Shown in pieces: positions 44,086-53,331 of a stretch of 64,000 nucleotides of DNA. The translations under genes were made by a program, and so were the position numbers. The notes beneath the pieces are model-generated. The model searched no databases. It was given only the letters and a program-made list of their open reading frames with translations, and was not told the DNA's origin. This stretch comes from an uncultured Pontibacter sp. (lineage in GTDB: Bacteria; Bacteroidota; Bacteroidia; Cytophagales; Hymenobacteraceae), in NCBI RefSeq assembly GCF_947495565.1, contig NZ_CANLZM010000002.1, positions 434,001 through 498,000 of the forward strand, written 5' to 3'. How positions within the stretch are numbered: position 1 is the stretch's first letter; each line of letters opens with the position of its first letter.

Positions 44086-44469
44086 ATGAAAGACTATAAG
44101 AAATACTACATCATCCCCGCTGACCCCGAGGAAGTATATATTGCCCTGACAAACCCGCAGACCATACAGCTTTGGACAGGCGAGCCAGCAGAAATGTCTA
44201 CAGAGCCTGGTTCAGAGTTTTCGCTTTGGGAAGGAAGCATAACCGGCAAAAACCTGGAGTTTGAAGAAAACAAGATGCTGGTGCAGCAGTGGTACTTCGG
44301 TGAGCAGGAAAAAGCTTCCATTGTTACCATTAAACTGCACCCCCACAAGTATGGCACCTCCGCCGAGCTACGCCACGCCAACATCCCAGACGAAGCTTAC
44401 GAAGATATTACCGAAGGTTGGGACGAGGCATACTTTGCCTCTTTGATTGATTTCTACGAAGGCGAGTAA
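44086..44469 (+). CDS. START-like / SRPBCC domain protein
   Basis: 127-aa protein of the AHSA1-like SRPBCC fold, with YYIIPADPEEVYIALTNPQTI near the start, SEFSLWEGSITGKNLEFEENK in the middle and TEGWDEAYFASLIDFYEGE at the end. The fold makes a hydrophobic ligand cavity. The family is common in Bacteroidota, and its role is unknown. Upstream gene is 87 bp away on the same strand; a repeat-rich gap lies downstream. Confidence 0.87.
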   Translation: MKDYKKYYIIPADPEEVYIALTNPQTIQLWTGEPAEMSTEPGSEFSLWEGSITGKNLEFEENKMLVQQWYFGEQEKASIVTIKLHPHKYGTSAELRHANIPDEAYEDITEGWDEAYFASLIDFYEGE

Positions 44470-44548
44470 AGCGGTTTGTACTTGGCCAGCTTAAGTATAA
44501 ACCGCTAGCTGCTGGATAACTACGGCTTGGTCACGACCAGCAGTAAAC

Positions 44549-44650
44549 CCACCCCTGCCCCTCCCGAGAGGGGAATTTGGAACGATTTTACTGCTCTGCT
44601 CTGCATCACCGGGTCCAACCACCCCTGCCCCTCCTTGTCAAAGGAGGGGA
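44549..44650. repeat. Two CCACCCCTGCCCCTCC hairpins
   Basis: 44549-44574 has CCCCTCCCGAGAGGGG; 44619-44650 has CCCCTCCTTGTCAAAGGAGGGG, a near-perfect palindrome. They open the 532-base gap 44470-45001, which also contains the long interspersed repeat B and four TATACTT/AAGTATA copies. Confidence 0.7.
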
Positions 44651-44830
44651 ACTCTGTTGAAGCTCTGTCAGCTGATCCCAGCCTTTGGGTTGAGCGCCTT
44701 TGGAGTTTTTCCGGTGACGAGCGCGAGCGAGGCAGCCCGAGGCACGAGGGCAGGAAAAGCTTCCAGCGCGATGCCCGAAGGCGAGGCCTCCCGGCCTTGA
44801 GGGAGCCAAAGCCAAAACTGAAACAAGCTG
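44643..44830 (-). repeat. Interspersed repeat copy B
   Basis: Inverted relative to copy A at 9194-9432 and about 35 kb away. Reading the minus strand, it has GAGGCCTCG, CTTCGGGCATCGCGCTGG, GAAAAACTCCAAAGGCGCTC, CTGGGATCAG and AGAGCTTCAACAGAG in the same order as A, with divergent spacers between. No coding potential. Confidence 0.8.
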
Positions 44831-44946
44831 GTCGTAAAGCCAGGGATCAGCTGTAGCCAGTAAGTATAGCTTATTTCAAGTTGAGAAGAACAGCAGCCAA
44901 CAAGAACAGCTATTCAAAGTATAAACCACGATTTTATACTTATACA

Positions 44947-44977
44947 TTTATATCTACCCAAGAACATCCTATATTTG
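44947..44977 (+). promoter_or_regulatory. Promoter of purN-purH
   Basis: TTTA (44947-44950), 19 bp, TATATTTG (44970-44977). The -7 is perfect; the -33 differs at one base. The purN TTG start is 25 bp downstream. Confidence 0.6.
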
Positions 44978-45001
44978 TAGCTTCATTACAACCCAATACC
45001 A

Positions 45002-45595
45002 TTGGAACCCAAGAACAAGAAAAATATAGTTATTTTCGCTTCTGGATCGGGGAGCAATGCGCAGCGGCTGCTGGAGCATTTTGAGCACCACCCTGAAATT
45101 CGTGTGGCCGCCCTGTTCTCCAACAACCCGAAAGCGTATGCCCTTCAACGAGCCGAGACCTACCACGTCCCGGCTTTTTTATTTTCCAGGGATGAGTTTT
45201 ATAACTCCGATAAAGTGGTGGAGCAGGTGCAGCAATTCAAGCCCGACTTGGTTGTGCTGGCCGGTTTCCTATGGCTGGTGCCGCAAAACTTTCTGCAAGC
45301 TTTCCCCGACAGCATCATTAACATACACCCTGCGCTGCTGCCAAAGTATGGCGGCAAAGGCATGCACGGCCTAAATGTGCATACTGCCGTGGTGCAGGCC
45401 GGCGACGACAAGTCGGGCATTACCATACACCGCGTCAATGAAGAGTACGATAAAGGCGAGTTTATACTTCAGGAGCATTGCCCTGTATACACTACCGATA
45501 CCCCCGAGGAGCTTGCCGCGCGCGTGCTGCAGCTGGAACATAAATTTCTGCCCCTGGTGGTAGAGAAACTGATCCTGAAAAAGGAGCAACTTTAA
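45002..45595 (+). CDS. purN: Phosphoribosylglycinamide formyltransferase
   Basis: 197-aa enzyme of purine synthesis that transfers a formyl group from 10-formyl-THF to GAR. IVIFASGSGSNAQRLLEHF near residue 9 is the N-terminal phosphate loop. INIHPALLPKYGGKGMHG near residues 99-116 carries the catalytic His and matches the family. The catalytic Asp is in DDKSGITIHRVNEEYDKG. The only in-frame start is TTG 45002. It is followed by purH after 34 bp, giving a two-gene purine operon. Confidence 0.94.
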   Translation: MEPKNKKNIVIFASGSGSNAQRLLEHFEHHPEIRVAALFSNNPKAYALQRAETYHVPAFLFSRDEFYNSDKVVEQVQQFKPDLVVLAGFLWLVPQNFLQAFPDSIINIHPALLPKYGGKGMHGLNVHTAVVQAGDDKSGITIHRVNEEYDKGEFILQEHCPVYTTDTPEELAARVLQLEHKFLPLVVEKLILKKEQL

Positions 45596-45629
45596 AAATA
45601 CGATAATCAACCCCATACATTCATTGCCC

Positions 45630-47153
45630 ATGCAACCCGTTAAAATTAAATCCGCACTGATCTCGGTATATTACAAAGACCGCCTGGAACCACTCGTGGA
45701 GCTGCTTAAGCAACACGGCGTAACCATCTACTCTACCGGCGGCACGCAAACGTTTCTGGAAGAGCAGGGCGCCCAGGTAGTAGCCGTGGAAGACCTGACT
45801 GACTATCCATCTATTTTCGGTGGCCGCGTGAAAACCCTGCACCCAAAGGTGTTCGGAGGCATCCTGCATCGCCGCGACAACGATAGCGACCTTTCGGAGC
45901 GCGAGAAGTATGAAATTCCGCCGATTGACCTGGTAGTTGTGGACCTCTACCCGTTCGAGGAAACCGTGGCATCAGGCGCAGCAGAGGCAGACGTGATCGA
46001 GAAGATAGATATCGGTGGCATTTCCCTGATCCGTGCGGCGGCCAAAAACTTCAAGGATGTACTGATCGTGTCATCGCGCGAGCAGTATGACGAGGTGGTG
46101 GAGCTGCTGCAGGAGAAAGACGGCGCCACGGAGCTGGAAGACCGCAAGCGCTTTGCCGCCAAGGCCTTCAACGTTTCCTCGCACTACGATACGCATATCT
46201 TCAACTACATGAATGTCAACGAGGAGACTCCGGCATTTAAGCAGAGTGTGCAGCACAGCATGCCGCTTCGCTATGGCGAGAACCCGCACCAGAAAGGCAC
46301 TTTCTATGGCAAGTTGGAAGACCTGTTTGAGCAACTTAACGGCAAGCAGCTCTCTTACAACAACCTGGTGGATGTGGACGCTGCCGTGGCTCTGGCCGCT
46401 GAGTTCGAGGAGCCTGTAGTTGCCATCCTGAAGCACACCAACGCCTGCGGATGCGCCACCGGCGACACGATGAAAGAGGCTTACCTGAATGCCCTTTCCT
46501 CTGACCCGGTATCGGCTTTCGGCGGTGTGATCATCGCGAACAGAACAATTGATATGGCCGTGGCCGAGGAGCTGAACAAGCTTTTCTTCGAAGTGCTGAT
46601 TGCTCCTGAGTTTGACGCGGATGCACTGGAACTGCTGAAGACAAAGAAAAACCGCATCCTACTGAAGCAGAAATCAGTGGAGCTGCCAACCAAACTGTTC
46701 AAGACACTGCTGAACGGCGTGATTGAGCAGGACAAGGACCTGGCTACCGAGACGGAGGCTGACTTTAAAACCGCCACTAAGCGCCAGCCAACCGCCGAGG
46801 AGAAGAAGGCGCTAGTATTCGCCGCCAAAGTATGTAAACACACCAAATCCAACACCATTGTACTGGCAACGGACAAGATGATGTTCTCGAGCGGCGTAGG
46901 CCAAACCTCGCGTGTGGATGCCCTGCGCCAGGCTATCGAGAAGGCCAATAGCTTTGGGTTTGACGTGAGCCAGACGGTAATGGCTTCTGATGCGTTTTTC
47001 CCTTTCCCGGACTGCGTGGAGATAGCTGATAAAGCTGGCATTAAGGCTGTTGTGCAGCCAGGAGGTTCTATCAAAGACCAAGATTCAATTGACTACTGCG
47101 ATGCCCATAACATTGCTATGGTGATGACAGGCGTGCGGCACTTTAAGCATTAA
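45630..47153 (+). CDS. purH: Bifunctional AICAR formyltransferase / IMP cyclohydrolase
   Basis: 507 aa from ATG 45630 (TTG two codons earlier is less likely). The N-terminal IMP cyclohydrolase domain (MGS fold; IYSTGGTQTFL near 34, KTLHPKVFGGIL near 68) is followed by the AICAR transformylase domain with RYGENPHQKG near 213, KHTNACGCATG near 270 and AFGGVIIANR near 296. It carries out the last two steps to IMP. It is virtually free of the dispersed heptamer, unlike most neighbours. A terminator follows. Confidence 0.97.
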   Translation: MQPVKIKSALISVYYKDRLEPLVELLKQHGVTIYSTGGTQTFLEEQGAQVVAVEDLTDYPSIFGGRVKTLHPKVFGGILHRRDNDSDLSEREKYEIPPIDLVVVDLYPFEETVASGAAEADVIEKIDIGGISLIRAAAKNFKDVLIVSSREQYDEVVELLQEKDGATELEDRKRFAAKAFNVSSHYDTHIFNYMNVNEETPAFKQSVQHSMPLRYGENPHQKGTFYGKLEDLFEQLNGKQLSYNNLVDVDAAVALAAEFEEPVVAILKHTNACGCATGDTMKEAYLNALSSDPVSAFGGVIIANRTIDMAVAEELNKLFFEVLIAPEFDADALELLKTKKNRILLKQKSVELPTKLFKTLLNGVIEQDKDLATETEADFKTATKRQPTAEEKKALVFAAKVCKHTKSNTIVLATDKMMFSSGVGQTSRVDALRQAIEKANSFGFDVSQTVMASDAFFPFPDCVEIADKAGIKAVVQPGGSIKDQDSIDYCDAHNIAMVMTGVRHFKH

Positions 47154-47181
47154 TTTGCTGCACCATACGTTAGGTATCGCT

Positions 47182-47219
47182 AAAAATCCCCGGTTTCTGA
47201 CGAGGCCGGGGATTTTTAT
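47182..47219 (+). terminator. Terminator of purH
   Basis: Perfect 12-bp stem AAAAATCCCCGG / CCGGGGATTTTT. Confidence 0.88.
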
Positions 47220-47362
47220 GTTTTCTGAGCAGAGCCCAATTTAAGCCTATATATAGCGTTAACCAATCAATCAGCTGTGTGTGGAGCAGATTCTCAAAAT
47301 AAATAAAATGTTTATTCGGGTAACAGAAGGCAACTTGCATTATTAATTCCACTGAATTTCAC

Positions 47363-47370
47363 TAATTTTG
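47363..47370 (+). promoter_or_regulatory. -7 element for the mre operon
   Basis: TAATTTTG, perfect TAnnTTTG, about 73 bp before the mreB start. The nearest TTG (47335) gives a 25-bp spacer, longer than usual. Confidence 0.5.
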
Positions 47371-47442
47371 CCGCAAGTTTTTGATTAGAAATATTGTATA
47401 TTGAAAATATAACGGGCTACCGCACCCCTTTCATACTTCACC

Positions 47443-48468
47443 ATGGGACTATTTAATTTTTTAACCAGCGATATAGCCATTGACCTTGGCACCGCCAATA
47501 CCCTGATCATCCACAACGATAAAATTGTAGTAGACGAACCTTCCATCATCGCCGTGGACCGCACAACGGGCCGTGTACTTGCCATTGGCCGCAACGCCAT
47601 GCAGATGCACGAGAAGACGCACGAGAACATCAAAACCATCCGACCGCTGAAGGATGGCGTGATCGCTGACTTCCACGCTGCTGAGGAAATGATTCGTGGC
47701 ATGATTAAGATGATTGACACGGGCCGCCGCCTGTTCCAGCCATCGCACCGCATGGTTATCTGCATCCCGTCTGGTATTACGGAGGTTGAAAAACGTGCCG
47801 TACGTGACTCTGCGCAGCATGCCGGAGCCAAAGAAGTATGGATGATCCAGGAGCCGATGGCCGCAGCAATTGGTATCGGCATTGACGTGGAGCAACCGAT
47901 TGGCTCCATGATCGTGGACATCGGGGGTGGTACCACGGAGATTGCCGTGGTTGCCCTATCCGGTATCGTTTGCGACCAGTCTATCCGCATTGCCGGTGAC
48001 GTTTTCACTAAAGACATTCTGGATTACATGCGCCGCCAGCACAACCTGCTGATCGGGGAGCGCTCTGCTGAAAAGATCAAGATTGAGGTTGGCGCTGCGC
48101 TTACTGAGTTGGAGAACCCACCAGCCGACTATGAGATCCGTGGACGAGACTTGATGACGGGTATCCCGAAGGTGATAAAGGTAACGTACCAGGAAATTGC
48201 CATTGCGCTGGATAAGTCGGTGTCTAAGATTGAGGAGGCCGTACTGAAAGCGCTGGAAATTGCGCCGCCGGAGCTTTCCGCCGACATCTACGACAACGGC
48301 ATTCACCTGACCGGTGGCGGAGCCTTACTAAGAGGCTTTGACAAGCGTTTGGCTGCTAAAACAAAGCTCCCTATCCACATTGCCGAAGATCCGCTAAGAG
48401 CGGTGGTGCGTGGCACGGGTGCAGCCATCAAGAACATAGAAGGATTTAAGAACGTCCTGCTAACCTAA
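47443..48468 (+). CDS. mreB: Rod-shape protein MreB
   Basis: 341-aa bacterial actin that forms filaments under the inner membrane and guides sidewall synthesis. The ATP-binding phosphate 1 motif IAIDLGTANT (about 9-18), phosphate 2 motif IVDIGGGTTEIAVV (about 156-169) and adenosine motif LTGGGALLRGF (about 287-297) are intact. The N-terminal amphipathic MGLFNFL fits membrane binding. It leads the elongasome operon mreB-mreC-mreD-mrdA-rodA with gaps of 10 bp or overlaps. Confidence 0.97.
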   Translation: MGLFNFLTSDIAIDLGTANTLIIHNDKIVVDEPSIIAVDRTTGRVLAIGRNAMQMHEKTHENIKTIRPLKDGVIADFHAAEEMIRGMIKMIDTGRRLFQPSHRMVICIPSGITEVEKRAVRDSAQHAGAKEVWMIQEPMAAAIGIGIDVEQPIGSMIVDIGGGTTEIAVVALSGIVCDQSIRIAGDVFTKDILDYMRRQHNLLIGERSAEKIKIEVGAALTELENPPADYEIRGRDLMTGIPKVIKVTYQEIAIALDKSVSKIEEAVLKALEIAPPELSADIYDNGIHLTGGGALLRGFDKRLAAKTKLPIHIAEDPLRAVVRGTGAAIKNIEGFKNVLLT

Positions 48469-48477
48469 CAGGGCGAG

Positions 48478-49344
48478 ATGCGGAATCTTTTTGCATTTAT
48501 TTACCGGTTCCGTGCGTTCCTCGTGTTCCTGCTGCTGGAGGTATTGTGCATATTCCTGATCGTGCGTTACAACACGTATCAGGGCGCTGCCTTCTTTAAC
48601 TCGGCCAACAGGTATGTGGGGCAGGTACTGGACTTCCAGAGCGGCATCACTGACTATTTCCGCCTGACGGACATTAACCAGACGCTGGCAAGCGAGAACG
48701 CAGCCCTGCGCCAGGAGCTAATGCAATTCCGTCTGGCCACGGAGATAGACAGTACTGCCACTTTGGATACCACCTACTTCGCCCCTACTGATAGTAGCCT
48801 GGCTCTGCCTTACCATTTAAAGGCTAGCCGTGTAATCAACAATTCGGTGCGGCGCATGAACAACTACCTGACGATTGCGAAAGGCACAGCTGATGGCATT
48901 CAGCCAGGCATGGGCGTAGTTTCCCCGCATGGCGTGGTGGGCCGCATTAAGACGGTATCGGAGCGTTACGCCACAGTTACTTCGCTGCTGCACTCTCAGA
49001 TGCTGATATCAGCCAAACTCCAAAAGGATAATACCTTCGGCACCATTAAATGGCAGGGAGGAGACTACCGCACAGCGCTGCTAGACTACATTCCGCTGCA
49101 CGTAAAGCCTGAGAAAGGCGACACCGTGGTAACAAGCGGCTTTAATACGGTATTCCCGGAGGGCATTATGGTAGGCACGATCAGCTCAATAGAGCAGGAG
49201 CCGGACAAAAGCTTTTATACCATAGGCGTTAAGCTGAGTGTGGATTTTGCGCAGCTGTCTTATGTGTATGTGGTGGAAAACACCTATAAGCAGGAGCGTG
49301 ATAGCTTAGAACAAAACACAGGCATCATAACAGATGAACAATAG
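48478..49344 (+). CDS. mreC: Rod-shape protein MreC
   Basis: 288-aa single-pass membrane protein. The helix FLVFLLLEVLCIFLIV is near residues 14-29, a coiled-coil segment near 70-95 (INQTLASENAALRQELMQFRL), then the periplasmic beta-barrel pair ending in VDFAQLSYVYVVEN. It connects MreB and MreD with PBP2. Ends inside mreD by 11 bases. Confidence 0.93.
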   Translation: MRNLFAFIYRFRAFLVFLLLEVLCIFLIVRYNTYQGAAFFNSANRYVGQVLDFQSGITDYFRLTDINQTLASENAALRQELMQFRLATEIDSTATLDTTYFAPTDSSLALPYHLKASRVINNSVRRMNNYLTIAKGTADGIQPGMGVVSPHGVVGRIKTVSERYATVTSLLHSQMLISAKLQKDNTFGTIKWQGGDYRTALLDYIPLHVKPEKGDTVVTSGFNTVFPEGIMVGTISSIEQEPDKSFYTIGVKLSVDFAQLSYVYVVENTYKQERDSLEQNTGIITDEQ

Positions 49345-49867
49345 CTTTGGCTTAAATCATATCATCCAGTTTTTTTTGTTTGTAGCGCTGCAGGTGCTGC
49401 TCATGGATAACCTAGCCCTCTACAGTATGGGCTTCTGCTTTATCTATGTGGCCTTCTTGCTATACTTACCCCTGACTATCAACAGAGTATGGCTGCTGGT
49501 TCTAGGCTTTGCAGTGGGTTTTACAGTAGATGTGTTTTACGATACCATGGGCATACATGCCGCAGCAAGCGTGCTTCTGGCTTTTTTAAGGCCGCATGTA
49601 TTGAACCTTCTGACGCCGCGCGATGGTTACGACAGCAGCGATGCGGTAAATATACACGTGATGGGCACACGCTGGTTTCTTACCTACGCCTTCACGCTGA
49701 TTCTGCTTCACCATATGGCTGTCTTCTTTCTGGAGACGATTAATTTCCAGACGGCTCTTTACACTATGGCGAAGACCTTGCTCAGCACCCTGTTTACAGG
49801 TATCGTTGTGGTTATCATACAGCTTCTGTTCTTCTCACCTAAGCGAGAGCGAATAGATTACCGATGA
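49334..49867 (+). CDS. mreD: Rod-shape protein MreD
   Basis: 177-aa inner-membrane protein with about five helices, including LVLGFAVGFTVDVFYDTMGIHAAASVLLAFLRP (residues about 53-85), whose Asp-rich turn is typical of MreD. It begins 11 bases inside mreC and overlaps mrdA by 4, so all three are translationally coupled. Function: elongasome membrane scaffold. Confidence 0.9.
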   Translation: MNNSFGLNHIIQFFLFVALQVLLMDNLALYSMGFCFIYVAFLLYLPLTINRVWLLVLGFAVGFTVDVFYDTMGIHAAASVLLAFLRPHVLNLLTPRDGYDSSDAVNIHVMGTRWFLTYAFTLILLHHMAVFFLETINFQTALYTMAKTLLSTLFTGIVVVIIQLLFFSPKRERIDYR

Positions 49868-51693
49868 AGTACTTAGAAAACAGAAAATACGTAATTCAGG
49901 GCATATTTCTGGTGGTGGGCATTGTGTTCGCCATCCGGCTCTTCTATATCCAGGTTGTGGACAGTAGTTACAAGCAAGCTGCCGAGACCAACGCCATCAA
50001 ATCCATCATCCAATATCCTTTCCGGGGGCTGATCTATGACCGCGAGGGCAAGCTTTTAGTCCAGAACACACCTGTATACGACCTGATGGTTGTTCCGAAG
50101 GATGTAAAGGATTTGGATACCCTGCGGCTGGCCGAACTGGTAAAACTACCGCTGGAAGACGTACGGGCACGTCTTAAAAAAGCCCGGTCCTTCTCTTATG
50201 TGCAGCCTTCGCCTTTTTACCAGAAGCTCAGCACACAGGAGTTTGCTTACATTCAGAATAACCTGATTGATTTTCCCGGCTTCTACATTAACGCTCGTAC
50301 TGCGCGCGGCTATCCGCACCAAAGTTTAGGGCACGCGCTGGGTTATATTGCCGAGATCAGCCCAAAGCAATTGGAAGACAGCATTTACAGAGGCTACCGC
50401 CCCGGCGACTATATTGGCAAAGCTGGCATAGAGTTGGAGTATGAAAAGTATTTGATGGGCCAGCGCGGCGTAAAGTATAAAATGGTGAACGTGCGCGGCG
50501 TGGAGAAAGGCTCTTTCCGCGAGGGTGCCTTTGATACCTTGGCAGTGGCCGGCGAAAACCTTATAAGCACCATCGACCTGGACCTGCAGGCCTACGGTGA
50601 GCACCTGATGAATGGCGCCAAAGGAAGTATAGTAGCTATTGAGCCATCTACCGGTGAGATTTTAGCCTACGTTTCAGCCCCTTTCTACGATCCGAACCTG
50701 TTTACCGGAAAAGACTACGGCAAAAACTACATGGCCCTGCTCCAGGACTCTAATAAAACCATGTTCAACCGTCCCATCATGGCAGACCAGAACCCGCCGG
50801 GTTCTATCTTTAAACTGACGCAGGCGCTGATTGCACTGGAAGAAGGTGTTATTTCCCCAAATACTACTTTCGCCTGCAACAAATCACTTGTAAACTGCCA
50901 CCAGCACCCATCCCCGCTTAACCTGTACGGGGCAGTGCAGCACTCCTGCAACCCGTGGTTTTACCAGGCATACAAGGCACTCATTAACCAAGGAAAGTCT
51001 GCTAACACCTTTACCGATACCGCTATTGGCTTGAAAGAATGGCGTGAGAAGGTGCTGAGCTTCGGCTTTGGCCAGCAGCTGGGCATTGATATACCTGGCG
51101 AGAAAAAAGGCATTGTAGCCTCTACTGACCTCTATGACCGGGTTTATGGCAAAAACCGCTGGAAGTACTCTACTATTTACTCGCTCAGCATAGGACAGGG
51201 AGAGCTTGGCGTTACGCCGCTGCAAATGGCAAACTTCATGTCTGTTGTCGCTAACAGAGGCTACTACATTACGCCGCATATTATCCGCTCGGTGGGCAAT
51301 GACGGCAAGCCGCTGAAGGAGTACCAGGAAAAGCATTATGCCGCTGTAAGTCCGCAGCACTTTGAGCCAATTATTGCAGGTATGTCGGAAGTTGTGCGCG
51401 CAGGTACAGGCCGCAGAGCCAACCTGCAAAAAGTAGGTATTGAAGTATGCGGCAAAACCGGTACTGCACAGAACCCGCAGGGCCCGGACCATGCCGTGTT
51501 TGTAGCTTTCGCACCAAAGGACAATCCTAAAATTGCCATCGCTGTTTACGTGGAGCACGGCAAGTGGGGAGGCCAATCTGCGGCTCCTATTGCAGGCCTG
51601 ATGATTGAGCAATACCTGACAGATACTGTTACCATTAAGGAGCAGGAGAAATGGGTGCTGAGCAGAGAGTACCTCAACATCAAATCAAAGTAA
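49864..51693 (+). CDS. mrdA: Penicillin-binding protein 2 (MrdA)
   Basis: 609-aa class B transpeptidase of cell elongation. N-terminal membrane anchor at 12-30, pedestal domain, then the catalytic domain. Active-site SxxK is in PPGSIFKLTQAL (near 311-318), the SxN-type motif is SCN in AVQHSCNPWFYQAY (near 362) and KTG is in CGKTGTAQNPQ (near 530). All are intact. It cross-links peptidoglycan with RodA, encoded directly downstream. Confidence 0.96.
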   Translation: MKYLENRKYVIQGIFLVVGIVFAIRLFYIQVVDSSYKQAAETNAIKSIIQYPFRGLIYDREGKLLVQNTPVYDLMVVPKDVKDLDTLRLAELVKLPLEDVRARLKKARSFSYVQPSPFYQKLSTQEFAYIQNNLIDFPGFYINARTARGYPHQSLGHALGYIAEISPKQLEDSIYRGYRPGDYIGKAGIELEYEKYLMGQRGVKYKMVNVRGVEKGSFREGAFDTLAVAGENLISTIDLDLQAYGEHLMNGAKGSIVAIEPSTGEILAYVSAPFYDPNLFTGKDYGKNYMALLQDSNKTMFNRPIMADQNPPGSIFKLTQALIALEEGVISPNTTFACNKSLVNCHQHPSPLNLYGAVQHSCNPWFYQAYKALINQGKSANTFTDTAIGLKEWREKVLSFGFGQQLGIDIPGEKKGIVASTDLYDRVYGKNRWKYSTIYSLSIGQGELGVTPLQMANFMSVVANRGYYITPHIIRSVGNDGKPLKEYQEKHYAAVSPQHFEPIIAGMSEVVRAGTGRRANLQKVGIEVCGKTGTAQNPQGPDHAVFVAFAPKDNPKIAIAVYVEHGKWGGQSAAPIAGLMIEQYLTDTVTIKEQEKWVLSREYLNIKSK

Positions 51694-51697
51694 GGTT

Positions 51698-53017
51698 ATG
51701 GAGAAAGTACTCGGACAATCGTTGACAAGCGCTACACCCCACAGCCGCCGCAGTTCTAGCTTTATCACCCCGCACCTAGATTGGGTAACCGTGTTGCTAT
51801 ACTTCCTGCTGGTTGCCTTAGGTTGGATGAATATCTACGCCGCCGTTTATAGCCCTGACAATGTGATCAACATTTTCAGCATGGATATAAACTCCGGCAA
51901 GCAGCTAGCCTGGATTGGGGCTTCTTTTCTGTTGATCATCGTGCTGCTTGTAGTAGACCATAAGGTGTATGAACATTTGGCCTATCCCATATATGGTTTT
52001 ATTATCCTGTTGCTGCTGGTCACGCTGGTAGTAGCAAAACCCATTGCTGGCTCGCGCTCGTGGCTGGATTTGGGTGGCGGTATACGCCTACAGCCAGCCG
52101 AACTGGCAAAATTTGCTACTGCGCTGGCGGCCTCCAGGTTTCTGGGAAGTGTAAACCTGCGGCAGCAGAATTTTAAAGACCAGATGATATTGGCCGCCAT
52201 CACCTTCGTGCCACCGATTATTATTGTGCTGCAAAACGAGACAGGCTCTGCCTTGGTGTTTGCTGCTTTTATACTTGCTTATTTCCGCGAAGGCATGTCG
52301 CCACTTATACTTATTATTGGCGGGTCTGCAGCGGCCATTTTTATACTTACGCTGCTGGTGCCAAAGCTCTACCTTATTGCTGCCGTTACTATTCTGATGG
52401 CGCTGGCCACCTGGATGGATTATCGCCTGCTACGGCGCTTTAAGGTTATGATTGGGCTTTGGATAGTGGTGGTCGGCATGATCTTCAGCGTAGATTTTTT
52501 TGTGAATGATGTACTGCAGCCGCACCAGCAGAACCGTATTAAGGCGCTTATCAACCCGGAGGCAGACCCGTTGGGCTATGGCTGGAATGTTACGCAGTCT
52601 AAGATCGCGATTGGGTCTGGCGGCTTCTGGGGCAAAGGCTTTTTGGAGGGCACTCAAACGAAGTTCGACTTTGTGCCGGAGCAAAGTACAGACTTTATCT
52701 TCTGCACTATCGGAGAGGAACATGGTTGGGTGGGCAGCACCGTTCTTATAGGAATATTCCTGCTGCTCCTGATCCGGATTGTAGGCATTGCCGAGCGGCA
52801 AAAGTCCGTCTTTGCCCGAACCTATGGCTATTGCGTAGCCTCTATCATATTCTTCCATTTCTTAGTGAACGTCGGGATGACCATTGGTCTGGCGCCGGTG
52901 GTAGGTATTCCTCTGCCATTCTTCAGCTACGGCGGCTCCTCACTGTGGTCTTTCACAATCCTGCTGTTTATACTTTTAGCAATAGACGCTAACAGAGCAA
53001 AGGATTTGGCGAGGTAA
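51698..53017 (+). CDS. rodA: SEDS glycosyltransferase RodA
   Basis: 439-aa polytopic SEDS-family peptidoglycan polymerase with ten helices. Family signatures include WLDLGGGIRLQPAELAKFATALA near 122-144 and GMTIGLAPVVGIPLPFFSYGGSS (about 391-413). The putative catalytic Asp lies in the large loop near residue 270-310 (NPEADPLGYGWNVTQSKIAIGSGGFWGKG). The middle insertion with a hydrophobic stretch near 205-260 is longer than in Proteobacteria. It ends the operon, 74 bp before a long palindrome. Confidence 0.95.
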   Translation: MEKVLGQSLTSATPHSRRSSSFITPHLDWVTVLLYFLLVALGWMNIYAAVYSPDNVINIFSMDINSGKQLAWIGASFLLIIVLLVVDHKVYEHLAYPIYGFIILLLLVTLVVAKPIAGSRSWLDLGGGIRLQPAELAKFATALAASRFLGSVNLRQQNFKDQMILAAITFVPPIIIVLQNETGSALVFAAFILAYFREGMSPLILIIGGSAAAIFILTLLVPKLYLIAAVTILMALATWMDYRLLRRFKVMIGLWIVVVGMIFSVDFFVNDVLQPHQQNRIKALINPEADPLGYGWNVTQSKIAIGSGGFWGKGFLEGTQTKFDFVPEQSTDFIFCTIGEEHGWVGSTVLIGIFLLLLIRIVGIAERQKSVFARTYGYCVASIIFFHFLVNVGMTIGLAPVVGIPLPFFSYGGSSLWSFTILLFILLAIDANRAKDLAR

Positions 53018-53090
53018 ATTCTGATTTAAGATAAGCTCGATAAGTGTGTAGTTATACTTACCAAGAGATAATAAACACAAGAGATAATAG

Positions 53091-53135
53091 ACAGCTAAAG
53101 GGCTGTAAGTTAATAACTTACAGCCCTTTAGCTGT
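53091..53135. terminator. Long palindromic terminator of the mre operon
   Basis: A near-perfect 22-bp inverted repeat pivoting at 53113, with TTTTAATTA after it. It lies immediately upstream of the left tRNA-Leu fragment, so it was probably shared by the converging mre operon and the original tRNA transcript before the island entered. Confidence 0.85.
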
Positions 53136-53143
53136 TTTAATTA

Positions 53144-53165
53144 GTACCAGGAGCGGGAATCGAAC
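53144..53165. repeat. attachment-site copy (tRNA-Leu 3' end duplicate)
   Basis: The 22 bases are identical to 55011-55032 and match the T-arm and acceptor end of tRNA-Leu; similarity stops at 53166, where the island begins. A third, shorter match (GGAGCGGGAAT) at 54828-54838 forms a small hairpin with CCCGCTC at 54844-54850 and may be a decayed end. Confidence 0.8.
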
Positions 53166-53270
53166 GCGATTGCCCGAAGGTCTTAAACCTTAAAAGGCCC
53201 TTTACAGGATTTATTTTATGTTTGTTTAATTTGAATACAGATAGATTTTACCAGCTACTGACTCGAAAAC

Positions 53271-53304
53271 TGACGCAAGATATAGTGACGCAGATACTGA
53301 CGCA
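53271..53304. repeat. Three TGACGCA direct repeats, left island end
   Basis: TGACGCA at 53271, 53286 and 53298. The same heptamer recurs at 54947 near the other end, with its complement at 54961. Such repeats at the ends of an island suggest arm-type recombinase or accessory-factor binding sites. The frame of an 81-aa plus-strand open frame over this stretch is not considered a gene. Confidence 0.6.
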
Positions 53305-53331
53305 GGCTTATTCTAACCATAGCTTTGCTTA

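Noticed and set aside
44527..44856. 109-codon frame in repeat B
   Set aside because: Lies wholly in the interspersed repeat with repeat-driven composition.
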